Assembly: GCA_035292585.1 (NCBI GenBank)
Contig: DATDPU010000089.1
Span: forward strand, 100,559-164,558
DNA from: DASSFZ01 sp035292585
Lineage (GTDB): Bacteria; Chloroflexota; Anaerolineae; Fen-1058
Direction: 5' to 3'
DNA: 64,000 bases
The notes under the pieces: generated by a model
The model's input: only the letters and a program-made list of their open reading frames with translations
Told to the model about the DNA's origin: nothing
Databases searched by the model: none
Made by a program: the position numbers and the translations under genes
Part shown: positions 12,515 to 20,847 of the stretch, one piece after another
Numbering within the stretch: position 1 is the stretch's first letter
Layout: the number at the start of each line of letters is the position of its first letter

Positions 12515-13759
12515 ATGGAGAGCGATCATCGCGTTGTGATAACCGGCATGGGCACACTCAATCCACTGGGGCTGGACGTGGAATCGTCGTGGAAGAACGC
12601 TCTCGCCGGCGTCTCGGGCGTGGGGCCGATCACGCTCTTTGATTCCAGCCCGCTACAAGTCCACATCGCGGCCGAGCTCAAAGGTTTCGAGCCGGCCAAC
12701 TACATGGACCCCAAGGAGGCGCGCCGGCGCGATCGGGTCACGCAGCTCGCCATCGCCGCCTCCAGAGAAGCCCTGAAAATGTCGGGCTTGCAGATCGATG
12801 CCGAATTATCGGATGAGATGGGCGTCTATGTTGGCACCGGCGTCGGCGGGCTACAGAGCTTCTACGACGCCGTGCAGATCGTGCTGACGGAAGGCCCGCG
12901 CCGGATCAGCCCGTTCGTCATCCCGATGATCCTCAACGATGGCTCATCCAGCGCGATCGCGATCGAATACCAGGTGCGCGGCCTGAACTTCTCGCCGATC
13001 ACGGCGTGCGCCGCCGGTTCCGATGCCATCGGCATGGCCTTTCACGCCATCCGCCAGGGCGAGGCGCGCGCGATGATCGCCGGCGGGGCCGAAGCGCCGA
13101 TCGTCATGGTCGGCATGGCCGCTTTCGATCGCACCGGCGCCTGCTCGCGCAAAAACGATGATCCGACGCGCGCCAGCCGTCCTTTCGAAAAGAACCGGCA
13201 AGGCTTGGTGTTCGGCGAAGGCGCGGCGATTTTCGTGCTGGAAGACCTGGACTTTGCCCTGGCGCGCGGCGCCACCCCACTGGCCGAGATTGTCGGCTAT
13301 GGCGCAACATCCGATGCGTTCCACATGACCGCGCCGCTGGAAGACGGGTCGGGCGCGGCGCGAGCGATGAAGAAGGCCCTACGGGATGCGAAGTTGACTA
13401 TCGACGAGGTGGACTGGATCAGCGCGCACGGTACGGCCACGCAGCTCAACGATCGGATGGAGACGCTGGCCGTCAAGTCGGTCTTCGGCGAGCGGGCGTA
13501 CAACCTGCCCATCAGCGGGACGAAATCGATGACCGGCCATATCATGGGCGCGACCGGCGCGATCGAAGTGTCGTGGTGCATCAAGGCGATCCAGGAGGGG
13601 CGTATCCCCCCGACGATCAACTACGAGACCCCCGATCCGGAGTGCGACCTGGACTACACGCCGAACGAGGCGCGCCGCTATACCGTCAACGTGGCGATGA
13701 CGAACGCCTTCGGTTTCGGCGGGCACAATAGCGTGTTGATTCTCAAGCGATACGAGTAA
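12515..13759 (+). CDS. fabF: 3-oxoacyl-[acyl-carrier-protein] synthase II
   Basis: A 414-residue beta-ketoacyl-ACP synthase (KAS II) that elongates fatty acids by condensing acyl-ACP with malonyl-ACP. The Cys-His-His triad is visible in TACAAGSDA, SAHGTATQLND and KSMTGHIMGATG, with the glycine-rich NAFGFGGHNSVL tail. The start is the ATG at 12515 (MESDHRVVITGMG) behind CGAGGG; a longer open frame overlapping moaDE is not family-like. rnc follows after a repeat hairpin. fabF-rnc adjacency is common in bacteria, but the usual acpP is missing here. Confidence 0.95.
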   Translation: MESDHRVVITGMGTLNPLGLDVESSWKNALAGVSGVGPITLFDSSPLQVHIAAELKGFEPANYMDPKEARRRDRVTQLAIAASREALKMSGLQIDAELSDEMGVYVGTGVGGLQSFYDAVQIVLTEGPRRISPFVIPMILNDGSSSAIAIEYQVRGLNFSPITACAAGSDAIGMAFHAIRQGEARAMIAGGAEAPIVMVGMAAFDRTGACSRKNDDPTRASRPFEKNRQGLVFGEGAAIFVLEDLDFALARGATPLAEIVGYGATSDAFHMTAPLEDGSGAARAMKKALRDAKLTIDEVDWISAHGTATQLNDRMETLAVKSVFGERAYNLPISGTKSMTGHIMGATGAIEVSWCIKAIQEGRIPPTINYETPDPECDLDYTPNEARRYTVNVAMTNAFGFGGHNSVLILKRYE

Positions 13760-13763
13760 ATTA

Positions 13764-13820
13764 AAACGTAAAGCGTGAAACGTAATGTTGGCTTACGCTT
13801 CACGTTTTACGTCTCACGTT
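13764..13820. repeat. ACGTAAAGCGTGAAACG inverted repeat between fabF and rnc
   Basis: Degenerate AACGTAA/AGCGTGAA words are followed by their reverse complements (TTACGCTTCACGTTTTACG), giving a long imperfect hairpin just upstream of rnc. Confidence 0.6.
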
Positions 13821-13824
13821 CGGT

Positions 13825-14493
13825 ATGGCAGACCTACCCACCTTCCGCGATCCTTCGCTCCTCGAACGCGCCCTCACGCATCGCTCTTATCTGAACGAGC
13901 ATCCTGAGCTGGCGCTGGAGGATAACGAGCGGCTCGAGTTCCTGGGCGATGCCGTGCTCGATTTCATCACCGGCGCCTGGCTCTACAATCGCTTTCCTGA
14001 GTTGCGCGAAGGGCGCTTGACCTCGCTGCGGGCCGCGCTGGTCAAAACCGAAACGCTGGCCGAATTCGCGCGCCGGATCGGCGTCAATGCGCACTTACGC
14101 TTGGGGAAGGGCGAGGCGGAGACCGGCGGGCGCGGCCGCATGTCGATGCTGGCGGACGCGTTCGAAGCGGTGCTGGGGGCGCTGTACCTCGATCAGGGGT
14201 TGAGCGCCGTACAGGAGTATCTGGAACAGCTGTTGCCGGAGGAAACCGATCGCATTCTCGCCGAGGAACGCGATCGCGATGCGAAGAGCGTGCTGCAAGA
14301 GTGGAGCCAGGCCGAGCGCGGCATCACCCCGCGTTATCGCACGGTGTTCGAGTCGGGGCCGGATCACGCCAAAGTATTCACCGTCGAGGTGCGCTTGGGT
14401 GATGAGATCGTCGGGCACGGCGAGGGGCTGAGTAAACAATCGGCGGCCCAGGCCGCGGCCACCGATGCGCTGAAACGGTTGGGGATAATCTGA
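13825..14493 (+). CDS. rnc: ribonuclease III
   Basis: A 222-residue RNase III, which cuts double-stranded RNA (rRNA precursors, mRNA leaders). The catalytic signature NERLEFLGDAVLDF is at about residues 33-46, the second acidic helix is DAFEAVLGALYLDQG, and a C-terminal dsRNA-binding domain (SVLQEWSQ to GLSKQSAAQAAATDAL) is complete. Length is normal. The ATG is preceded by the fabF-rnc repeat hairpin rather than a clear Shine-Dalgarno site, so expression may depend on read-through and RNA structure. It ends 12 bases from the convergent yqeB-like gene. Confidence 0.96.
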   Translation: MADLPTFRDPSLLERALTHRSYLNEHPELALEDNERLEFLGDAVLDFITGAWLYNRFPELREGRLTSLRAALVKTETLAEFARRIGVNAHLRLGKGEAETGGRGRMSMLADAFEAVLGALYLDQGLSAVQEYLEQLLPEETDRILAEERDRDAKSVLQEWSQAERGITPRYRTVFESGPDHAKVFTVEVRLGDEIVGHGEGLSKQSAAQAAATDALKRLGII

Positions 14494-14504
14494 GGGATTG
14501 AGCC

Positions 14505-15302
14505 TTAGATCCGCCTGAGATGCAACACCGCCTCCAACACCCCGCCGCCCACCGCCCACGACTTATCCGAAACCGTGAAGCAGTGTTCCGCCATACCACG
14601 CGGATCAACATCGGCCACTTTCATGCCGGCGGACACCGTCAGCCCGTCGTGCAGCACACCGCGCAGCACCCCAGCGATCTGTGCAGCGATCGGCAGCTCC
14701 CCTACCCGGCCAACGACTTCGCCTTTTGTTACGCGCTCGCCGATTTTCTTCAAGGCTCGAAACTCTCCGCCGCCCGGCGCGCGCAGCGCCCGCTTCGCAT
14801 CCTCGCTGCCGAGCGTGCCCGGCGTTCCCGTATCGGCTTGCGCCGAACCGGAGTAATACACTCGGCCCAGAGAGTGACCCCGGTTTGTTTCGACGACCGC
14901 ATGGCAATCGCCGCCGGCGACAAAGCCGGGACCGAGGGCGACAACGATCGGGGCCGCGTCGATGCGGGTACCGGTATTGCGCTTCGCCATGATCGCATCG
15001 ACCAGCGCGGCGGGACGAAGCCGGGACAAGCTCGCAGCCTGCGGATCGACGAGAACCGGGACTTCGCCGCGCGCCCCGATCGAGGCCAGGTCGTCATCGA
15101 ACCGCGCCAGGCGCGCCGTGGTATCTTCAACCGCAACCGAACCGTCATACACCGCCGCGGCAAAAGCCACGGCCCGGCGGATGACGGTCGGCTGGGGCGC
15201 TTCGAGAACGACGACGCGGAAATGCGCGCGCTGCAATCGCAGCGCCACGCCCGTACCTAAATCGCCTCCACCCCGCACCGCCACGAGCAAGCGTTCACTC
15301 AT
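14505..15302 (-). CDS. yqeB: YqeB/EF2563-type accessory protein of selenium-dependent molybdenum hydroxylases
   Basis: About 265 residues. The N-terminus VAVRGGGDLGTGVALRLQRA is the glycine-rich opening of the EF2563/YqeB family, and PIVVALGPGFVAGGDCHAVV and NRGHSLGRVYYSGSAQADTG are the characteristic middle blocks. In known genomes this family accompanies selenium-dependent molybdenum hydroxylases, which makes sense in a genome with moaC and moaDE, although no hydroxylase or selenium gene is in the window. The start overlaps the end of the upstream MFS gene by 8 bases, indicating translational coupling. Exact biochemical role is not established. Confidence 0.8.
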   Translation of the reverse strand: MSERLLVAVRGGGDLGTGVALRLQRAHFRVVVLEAPQPTVIRRAVAFAAAVYDGSVAVEDTTARLARFDDDLASIGARGEVPVLVDPQAASLSRLRPAALVDAIMAKRNTGTRIDAAPIVVALGPGFVAGGDCHAVVETNRGHSLGRVYYSGSAQADTGTPGTLGSEDAKRALRAPGGGEFRALKKIGERVTKGEVVGRVGELPIAAQIAGVLRGVLHDGLTVSAGMKVADVDPRGMAEHCFTVSDKSWAVGGGVLEAVLHLRRI

Positions 15303-16581
15303 GCGCAGCACTCGTCTCCACTGCCGCGAATTCGCGCGGTTCGCGCATCTTGTAGATCAGCCAGATACTGAGCACGCTGCACGCCAGGCCGAACACGAAC
15401 ACGCTCGGCAGTCCGATTAAATCGACCAGCGCCCCGCCCAGCGAGGTGCTCAACAAAGCCACGCCCAGCACGCTGTTTAACATGCCGATGTAAATCGCCC
15501 GATCACGCGGCGGCGCCAAATCGAGCAGCAGGCTGATCGCGCCCACGCCGATTCCGGATTCGAACAGCCCCCACAATACAAACACCGACACGTAGAAATA
15601 GGCCCACTCCGCCTGCGGCACGGTCGTCAGGCTCAAGGCTGGTTTCACGATCAGCGCGACGCCCGGCATTAAGGCCCCGAACACGAGGGCGATCAGCATC
15701 ACCAAGCGGTTGCCGCGCCGATCGCTGAGGCGCGCCCAGACCGGGTTGGCGGCCAGGAACGAGATCGTCCGCGCGGCGAGAAACACGCTGATAAAGCGGT
15801 CGTCCGCGCCCAGCTCGCGCGTGGCGTATAACCCGTAGAACGGCGCGGCCATGTAACTCAGCATCAGCAGCACCCGCCCACCCAGTAGAAACCGGAAATC
15901 GCGGTGGTCGCGCGGCAAGCGCGCCGCACGGCGCACATGTTGCCGCAGCGTATTCAGCTCTTCGCGGATTTCGCCGGGCGGTTCGCGAATGAGGCTGAAC
16001 GCGAGCAGGCCGAGCGAGGCCGCCACCCAGGACAGCACGAGCAGCAGGCCGATGGCGGCGAAATACGACAAGCCCAGGTCTCCACCGAGCGCCGCGTGGA
16101 TGATCGCGCTGGCGACCAGGCCCAGCAGGCTGCCGAAGAACAAACGGCTGGCGAAGAACGTGCCCCGCCGCCGGCTGGGGATGGTCTTGGCCACGATATC
16201 CATGAACGACAAGCCCGACACGCCAGAAGCAAAACTGTTGATGCTATACAACCCGTAGAAGATCAACAGCAGTGCGAGCGGGTTATGCGGCAGCGCGAAC
16301 ACGGCCAGCCCCATGCCCAGCCACGCCAGTGAGCGCACCGCCGACATCACCCGATAGATGGGCAGCATCCGATCGCGATACTGCAAGTAGGACGCGACGA
16401 AGAGCTGGGGCAGGAACCAACCCGCATCACGCAGCGGCACGACCAGGCCGATCAAAAAGTTCGACGTGGTCAGCTTGCCGATGAAATTGGTCAACACCAG
16501 ATCGGCGGCGATCAACGACTCGGCAAAGATAAAGGCCGCGCCGTTGAAGACGCCCAGGAAGAAGCTGCGACGCGCATTCAA
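15295..16581 (-). CDS. MFS-type membrane transporter
   Basis: About 428 residues with roughly 12 hydrophobic segments in two halves separated by a charged loop (IREPPGEIREELNTLRQHVRR). RSFFLGVFNGAAFIFAESLI begins the first helix, and PVWARLSDRRGNRLVMLI is the conserved MFS loop between helices. The start was placed at the TTG at 16581, which overlaps the TGA of the upstream RNase HI-like gene, a typical coupled start; the longer frame would run 120 bases into that gene. The substrate is unknown. It forms a tight run with yqeB, the RNase HI-like gene and the metallo-hydrolase. Confidence 0.82.
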   Translation of the reverse strand: MNARRSFFLGVFNGAAFIFAESLIAADLVLTNFIGKLTTSNFLIGLVVPLRDAGWFLPQLFVASYLQYRDRMLPIYRVMSAVRSLAWLGMGLAVFALPHNPLALLLIFYGLYSINSFASGVSGLSFMDIVAKTIPSRRRGTFFASRLFFGSLLGLVASAIIHAALGGDLGLSYFAAIGLLLVLSWVAASLGLLAFSLIREPPGEIREELNTLRQHVRRAARLPRDHRDFRFLLGGRVLLMLSYMAAPFYGLYATRELGADDRFISVFLAARTISFLAANPVWARLSDRRGNRLVMLIALVFGALMPGVALIVKPALSLTTVPQAEWAYFYVSVFVLWGLFESGIGVGAISLLLDLAPPRDRAIYIGMLNSVLGVALLSTSLGGALVDLIGLPSVFVFGLACSVLSIWLIYKMREPREFAAVETSAAHE

Positions 16582-17135
16582 TGTCCTAGCAACTTCACCG
16601 TCGCCTCGCGCGGCTGGGGCGTAAGCCGGTTGGCCCGGAAACGCTGCAGCGCTCGTCGGACCGAGTCCCGCATCAAGCGCATGCGTTCGTCCTTCGCCTT
16701 CCAATCCCCCGCTACCTGATTCAATACCAATGCGCTGTCGCCGCGCACTTCGATAGTGAACTCTTCGGGCAAGCGCGCGGCGCGCTCGATCCGGCCCTGC
16801 ACGTCGTCCAGCGCCTGCAACAGCGTGGCGTACTCGGCTTCGTTATTCGTCATGCCCTCCCCGAAGTTCAGGCGCTTCACTTCACGCCGATCGTCGGTGA
16901 TGACGACATACGATCCATATCCCCGACCGGGATTACCCAGGCTTCCGCCGTCAAACACGATCACATAGTCCGCCGGGCCGGTTAGTGTATTGGCGGCAAA
17001 CTCGCTGAACAAGGTTGGCTGCGTCGCGCGCGCCAGTATGGGCCTGACCCCCAGCCGTGAAAACAACTCGCGCCGCTCCGCTTCTGAGAGCGCGGCGATG
17101 GCAGCCAACACTGCGTCGATCTTCGCTCCAGACAT
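16578..17135 (-). CDS. RNase HI-family protein
   Basis: A 185-residue protein. The RNase H fold begins at about residue 56 with VIFDGGSLGNPGRGYGSYVV (first catalytic Asp), continues with MTNNEAEYATLLQAL (catalytic Glu) and VRGDSALVLNQVAGDW (third Asp). It belongs to the bacterial reverse-transcriptase-like RNase HI group that acts on RNA-DNA hybrids. An N-terminal helical region of about 50 residues is additional to the core. Its ATG abuts the stop of the metallo-hydrolase gene with no gap, and its stop overlaps the transporter start. Confidence 0.87.
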   Translation of the reverse strand: MSGAKIDAVLAAIAALSEAERRELFSRLGVRPILARATQPTLFSEFAANTLTGPADYVIVFDGGSLGNPGRGYGSYVVITDDRREVKRLNFGEGMTNNEAEYATLLQALDDVQGRIERAARLPEEFTIEVRGDSALVLNQVAGDWKAKDERMRLMRDSVRRALQRFRANRLTPQPREATVKLLGH

Positions 17136-18182
17136 TTACACGACCTTAGCGCGCGCGGCCGAACGGGTGGTTTTGGTTCGGACGGTCGTCTTGGCGCGGG
17201 TGGGGGCTTTTGTCTTTGGCTTCGCCGCGGCCGAAGTCGTGGGCTTTTTCGGCGCAACGGCCGGCCTTTTCTTAACCGGCTTAATCCGGCGCGGTTCGGT
17301 CTTGGGCGTCTCGCGCTCGGCCAGCAGACGCAAGCCGAGCCGATAGAGATCATTTTCCATGCGCATGCGATCGTACAACGAGTAGAGATTTGCCAGGTGA
17401 AACTGCTGCACCAGGCCATGCAGCGGGATACGGCTCTTGCCGCACGCTTCGATGCTGTGCTCACGCACGGCGTCGCGCGGAGCGCGCTCGCGCATCAACC
17501 CCGCCACCAACGCCAGGATGCGGTTGAGGTAATTGACGTTGCTGTTGACCGACTCGTTGATCTCGCCGCGCAGGATCAACTCGCCGTGACCCTGTACGAC
17601 ATTCTCCAGACCAAACGACTTGATGCGGCGCAACGACTCGATCAGCTGGCGCGGATCGCCGTCGACGATCATCGGGACCGGCGTCATCGTATCGGACGCG
17701 AACAGGATTTTGTCGTCTTTCAGATAAGCGGATACGCCGTCGGCGGAGTGTCCGGGCAAATGCGTCAACGCAATCACTTTCCCGCCCAGGCGTACGGATA
17801 GTTCGCCTTCATCGAATACGATGTCGGGCAGGCGCAGCGCTACCTCGTAAAGTTCGGGGTTCTGTTCGCGCGCCGCCGCCAGCGCCGCCGCGCCGCGCTC
17901 GGCCAGCAAGGCGCGACACTGGGCATGCGCGATGATCGGCACCCCCCGGAATAGGCTGGCGCCCAACGTGTGATCGACGTGATAATGTGTCAAAATCAGA
18001 TAACGGATTCCGGCGGGTGAACGCTGGTTGAGAAAGTCCAGAATTTGCCGCGTTTCAGAGGGAAAGGGCAGTGTGTCAATGACCACCACACCCTCAGGCG
18101 TAACGACTGCGCCCGCCGTGACTTGCGCGTACAAGCCGCTGGTGAAAACATACACATCGTCGGCAATGCGTTCTCGATACAT
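17136..18182 (-). CDS. metallo-beta-lactamase-fold hydrolase with basic C-terminal tail
   Basis: A 348-residue protein. The metal-binding motif HYHVDHTLGA is near residue 65, and LTHLPGHSADGVSAYL and FASDTMTPVP supply further ligands, as in glyoxalase-II/lactonase-like members of the fold. Residues from about 285 on form a Lys/Arg/Ala/Pro/Thr-rich, histone-H1-like tail (KPVKKRPAVAPKKPTTSAAA) with no predicted fold, which may bind nucleic acid or membranes. The substrate is unknown. It leads the run of four genes down to 14505. Confidence 0.85.
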   Translation of the reverse strand: MYRERIADDVYVFTSGLYAQVTAGAVVTPEGVVVIDTLPFPSETRQILDFLNQRSPAGIRYLILTHYHVDHTLGASLFRGVPIIAHAQCRALLAERGAAALAAAREQNPELYEVALRLPDIVFDEGELSVRLGGKVIALTHLPGHSADGVSAYLKDDKILFASDTMTPVPMIVDGDPRQLIESLRRIKSFGLENVVQGHGELILRGEINESVNSNVNYLNRILALVAGLMRERAPRDAVREHSIEACGKSRIPLHGLVQQFHLANLYSLYDRMRMENDLYRLGLRLLAERETPKTEPRRIKPVKKRPAVAPKKPTTSAAAKPKTKAPTRAKTTVRTKTTRSAARAKVV

Positions 18183-18564
18183 TGAACTTTCGCCCGTCTT
18201 GGTTGGAAGTAAGGAACTTTGCTAAACAGCAGGGTGAGCGGGCGTAAGATTAGCACATTTGAAATAGCACTGTCAAGGCGCGTTCGCGCAGTGGGCAGGG
18301 CAATCGCATCTAATATGTCAATACCCGATCGGCTCTGAAAATAGGCCACTGCTCTCGGCCCGCGTCCGCGCGGGCCGAGAGCAGCGGACGGGGACGCGGA
18401 CGGTGAGCCATCCCGTCTGTATTTGCGCTGTGCGAGAATTTAGATGCGCTTGCCCTGACGTGGTGGGGTGCAAGGGCACTACGGAGCGCGGACAGCAGTG
18501 CAACTGCTGTCCGAACTGCCGTAATCATCGGTGTTAATTGGAACTAACGGACGGGGATTGCGCG
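18183..18564. other. gene-free stretch with GC-rich palindromes
   Basis: No credible gene. A perfect 16-bp hairpin, CTGCTCTCGGCCCGCG / CGCGGGCCGAGAGCAG with loop TCCG, lies at about 18350-18385. A GGACAGCAGTGCAACTGCTG-type palindrome lies near 18487. Both belong to families found in other spacers. Confidence 0.55.
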
Positions 18565-18593
18565 AAAAAAGGCCGCTCGTTATGAGTGGCCTT
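18565..18593 (-). terminator. terminator of the 6S RNA
   Basis: On the minus strand AAGGCCACTC-loop-GAGCGGCCTT is followed by TTTT. It ends the transcript from the promoter at 18786. Confidence 0.8.
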
Positions 18594-18603
18594 CATTATT
18601 CAG

Positions 18604-18779
18604 TCGCCCCGCCATGCCGTGTGTCGCAAGGTTTTGAACCTGCTTTCGCAGGTGGGAGCCTGACCTGTCAGTTCAGCCTTGCCTGACGGCTACCGCATCC
18701 CTGACTAGAGAAGCGGCTCCCTCATTCATGGGTGTTGGCTCAAAACGCGTAGGCAACATCACGCGCACAGCAGGGTTCG
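18604..18779 (-). ncRNA. ssrS: 6S RNA (candidate)
   Basis: A roughly 176-base transcript with its own promoter and terminator and no open frame. It folds like 6S RNA: the ends pair (CCCC with GGGG, TGCTGTG with CACGGCA), a large central bubble follows, then GGGAGCC pairs perfectly with GGCTCCC to begin the terminal stem, capped by a GTCAG/CTGAC hairpin. The 3' side of the bubble has the small ACCTGC-GAAA-GCAGGT hairpin seen in several bacterial 6S RNAs. 6S RNA mimics an open promoter and binds the housekeeping RNA polymerase holoenzyme. Assigned by structure and length alone; a covariance-model search would decide. Confidence 0.75.
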
Positions 18780-18785
18780 CTGGGG

Positions 18786-18814
18786 ACTATACCACAGATG
18801 GCTTTTTCTCGCAA
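18786..18814 (-). promoter_or_regulatory. promoter of the 6S RNA
   Basis: On the minus strand TTGCGA (18814-18809), a 17-base spacer and TATAGT (18791-18786). Start predicted near 18779. Confidence 0.75.
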
Positions 18815-18886
18815 GGGATTTATATCCACTCTAGATTAATTTTAAGGCGCGATAGCCAGATAGTCATGCGGGGGTTGACAGACCGT

Positions 18887-20647
18887 TCATTCAACGAACT
18901 TCAAATGAAGTTCGCGTAGTTGGCGTTCGTCAATCGACGCAGGCGCGTCGGTCATCAGATCGCTGCCGCTGGCGGTTTTCGGGAAGGGGATCACCTCGCG
19001 AATATTCGGCTCGTCGGCCAGCAGCATCACCAGGCGATCGATGCCCGGCGCCATGCCCCCATGCGGCGGCGCGCCGAACTCGAAGGCTTCGAGCATGTGA
19101 CCGAACCGGCGCTGGGCATCCTCTTCTGTATATCCCAGTAATTTAAAGATCCGATTCTGAATGTCGCGCCGATGGATCCGGATACTGCCGCTGCTCATCT
19201 CATAACCGTTACACACCAAGTCATACGCGTCGCTAAGCGCCGAGGCCGGGTCAGACTCCAACCGATCCAGGTGTTCGGCTTTAGGCATCGTGAAGGGATG
19301 GTGCGCTGCATCCCAACGCTGCTCCTCGGCGTTCCACTCGAACATTGGGAAATCAATCACCCAGGCAAACGCGAGCAGGTTCGGGTCGGCCAGGTTCAAT
19401 CGATCGCGGAATACCAGCCGTAGCGCGCCCAGCGTTTTGTTCACCACCGAAGCCTGATCGGCGACGATCAAAGCCAGATCCCCCTGCCCTGCTTCCAACC
19501 GCTGCGCGATCTCGGCGACTTCACCTGCCGTCAAGAATTTGGCGAGGGTGCCCTTCACACCCTCGGTCGTCCAGGCCAGTGTGGCAAGCCCTTTAGCGCC
19601 ATTCGCCTGCGCCGTTGCCGTCAGCGCGTCGATCTCCTTGCGCGAGTAACCGGCGCACCGGTTCGCCTTGATCGCCTTGATGAGACCGCCCGCCGCGCGA
19701 GTCGTCCTGAACACGTTGAACGCGCTCTCCGACAACACATCCGTCAGATCGACCAGTCCCATCCCAAAGCGCAGGTCAGGCTTGTCTGTGCCATAACGCG
19801 CAACGGCGTCGAGGTACGCCAGCTGCGGGAACGGCGAGAGGATACGTTTATGCGACGCGACGGCGGGCGCCAGCGCCGTGATCAAACCCTCTACCACCGC
19901 CAGCACGTCCTCGCGCTCGACGAAAGACATCTCCAGATCGAGCTGGGTGAACTCCGGCTGTCGGTCGCCGCGCAGGTCTTCGTCGCGAAAGCAGCGCGCA
20001 ATCTGGAAATAGCGATCGTAACCGGCCACCATCAAGAGCTGCTTAAGCTGCTGGGGTGATTGGGGAAGCGCGTAGAACTTGCCTGGCTGTAACCGACTCG
20101 GCACCACGTAGTCCCGCGCGCCTTCCGGGGTACTCTTAATCAGGATCGGCGTTTCGACCTCGATGAAGCCTTGCGTATCGAGATAATCGCGGATGAACTT
20201 CACGACGCGGTGGCGCAGGCTGAGATTCTTTTGCAGCCGCGCCCGGCGCAGATCGAGATACCGATACTTCAACCGCAGCGACTCGTCGGTCCGGTACCCG
20301 TCGTCGTCGATCGGCAACGGCGACGGTTTGGATGCGCTCAGAATCTCGATCGAATCCGCCGCCACTTCGATCTCACCTGTCGGCAGGTTGGGGTTCGCCA
20401 GCCCGGCCGGCCGCGCGCGCACGGCGCCCGCCACGCGCAAGACGAACTCGCCGCGCGCCTTCTCGGCCGCCGCGTAGGCCTCGGATCGAGAAGGATCGAC
20501 GACCACTTGCGTGATACCATAGCGGTCACGCAGATCGATAAAGATCAAACCGCCGTGGTCGCGCCGCCGGTGCAGCCAGCCGGCCAATGCCGTCGTCTGG
20601 CCTGAGTGTGTGCTGCGCAATTCACCGCAAGTGTGTGTGCGATACAT
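18887..20647 (-). CDS. aspS: aspartyl-tRNA synthetase, probably non-discriminating
   Basis: A 586-residue class II synthetase: N-terminal OB-fold anticodon domain (1-100), catalytic domain with motif 2 around RCFRDEDLRGDRQPEFTQLD, a bacterial GAD insertion, and motif 3 GIDRLVMLL. Residue 31 is His (RRRDHGG) and residue 82 is Gly (RARPAG). E. coli has Leu and Lys there, while Pseudomonas aeruginosa AspRS, known to charge both tRNA-Asp and tRNA-Asn, has His and Gly (recalled from the literature). It is therefore likely to mischarge tRNA-Asn for later amidation. Expression appears controlled by the attenuator at 20661-20820. Confidence 0.96.
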   Translation of the reverse strand: MYRTHTCGELRSTHSGQTTALAGWLHRRRDHGGLIFIDLRDRYGITQVVVDPSRSEAYAAAEKARGEFVLRVAGAVRARPAGLANPNLPTGEIEVAADSIEILSASKPSPLPIDDDGYRTDESLRLKYRYLDLRRARLQKNLSLRHRVVKFIRDYLDTQGFIEVETPILIKSTPEGARDYVVPSRLQPGKFYALPQSPQQLKQLLMVAGYDRYFQIARCFRDEDLRGDRQPEFTQLDLEMSFVEREDVLAVVEGLITALAPAVASHKRILSPFPQLAYLDAVARYGTDKPDLRFGMGLVDLTDVLSESAFNVFRTTRAAGGLIKAIKANRCAGYSRKEIDALTATAQANGAKGLATLAWTTEGVKGTLAKFLTAGEVAEIAQRLEAGQGDLALIVADQASVVNKTLGALRLVFRDRLNLADPNLLAFAWVIDFPMFEWNAEEQRWDAAHHPFTMPKAEHLDRLESDPASALSDAYDLVCNGYEMSSGSIRIHRRDIQNRIFKLLGYTEEDAQRRFGHMLEAFEFGAPPHGGMAPGIDRLVMLLADEPNIREVIPFPKTASGSDLMTDAPASIDERQLRELHLKFVE

Positions 20648-20660
20648 GCTTACGCTCCAA

Positions 20661-20689
20661 ATAAAACCGCCCTTGTAGGAAGGGCGGTT
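20661..20689 (-). terminator. aspS leader attenuator terminator
   Basis: On the minus strand AACCGCCCTT-CCTAC-AAGGGCGGTT followed by TTAT forms a strong intrinsic terminator only about 15 bases before the aspS ATG and after a short leader peptide. A terminator in this position must be bypassed for aspS to be expressed. Confidence 0.8.
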
Positions 20690-20722
20690 CTCGTTTCGGT
20701 CGAGCGGTTTACGACGAAACGA

Positions 20723-20785
20723 TCAATGCCCGCGAGCACTGTCGTTGTGATCGTCGTGATGGTTGACGGCCAACCTGGACAACAT
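20723..20785 (-). CDS. aspS leader peptide, 20 codons, Asn/His/Asp-rich
   Basis: On the minus strand the ATG at 20785 opens a 20-codon frame, MLSRLAVNHHDDHNDSARGH, then TGA. Codons 8-15 are Asn-His-His-Asp-Asp-His-Asn-Asp. The ATG lies 7 bases after a consensus TATAAT, so the message would be leaderless. A terminator follows within about 35 bases. This is the classical layout of ribosome-mediated attenuation, in which stalling at codons for the scarce charged tRNA lets polymerase pass the terminator. ACGACGA within the Asp codons can pair with TCGTCGT just downstream, giving a candidate switching helix. Too short for standard gene finders; assignment rests on composition and position. Confidence 0.72.
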   Translation of the reverse strand: MLSRLAVNHHDDHNDSARGH

Positions 20786-20792
20786 GGCCCAC

Positions 20793-20820
20793 ATTATAGT
20801 GATTTCAATTGGAAAGTCAA
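20793..20820 (-). promoter_or_regulatory. promoter of the aspS leader
   Basis: On the minus strand TTGACT (20820-20815), a 16-base spacer and TATAAT (20798-20793), seven bases before the leader-peptide ATG. Confidence 0.8.
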
Positions 20821-20847
20821 CCGGATTAACAGACCGATCATCGGACT

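Noticed and set aside
16582..16704. Longer N-terminus for the MFS transporter
   Set aside because: It would overlap the RNase HI-like gene by over 120 bases and adds non-hydrophobic, non-family sequence; the TTG overlapping the upstream stop is a better start.
18183..18564. A structured RNA gene around the perfect 16-bp hairpin
   Set aside because: The hairpin belongs to a palindromic repeat family seen in four other spacers and has no promoter or terminator of its own.
20661..20800. T-box leader for aspS
   Set aside because: No GGGTGG-type T-box or stem I pattern; a short Asn/His/Asp peptide and terminator explain the region better.
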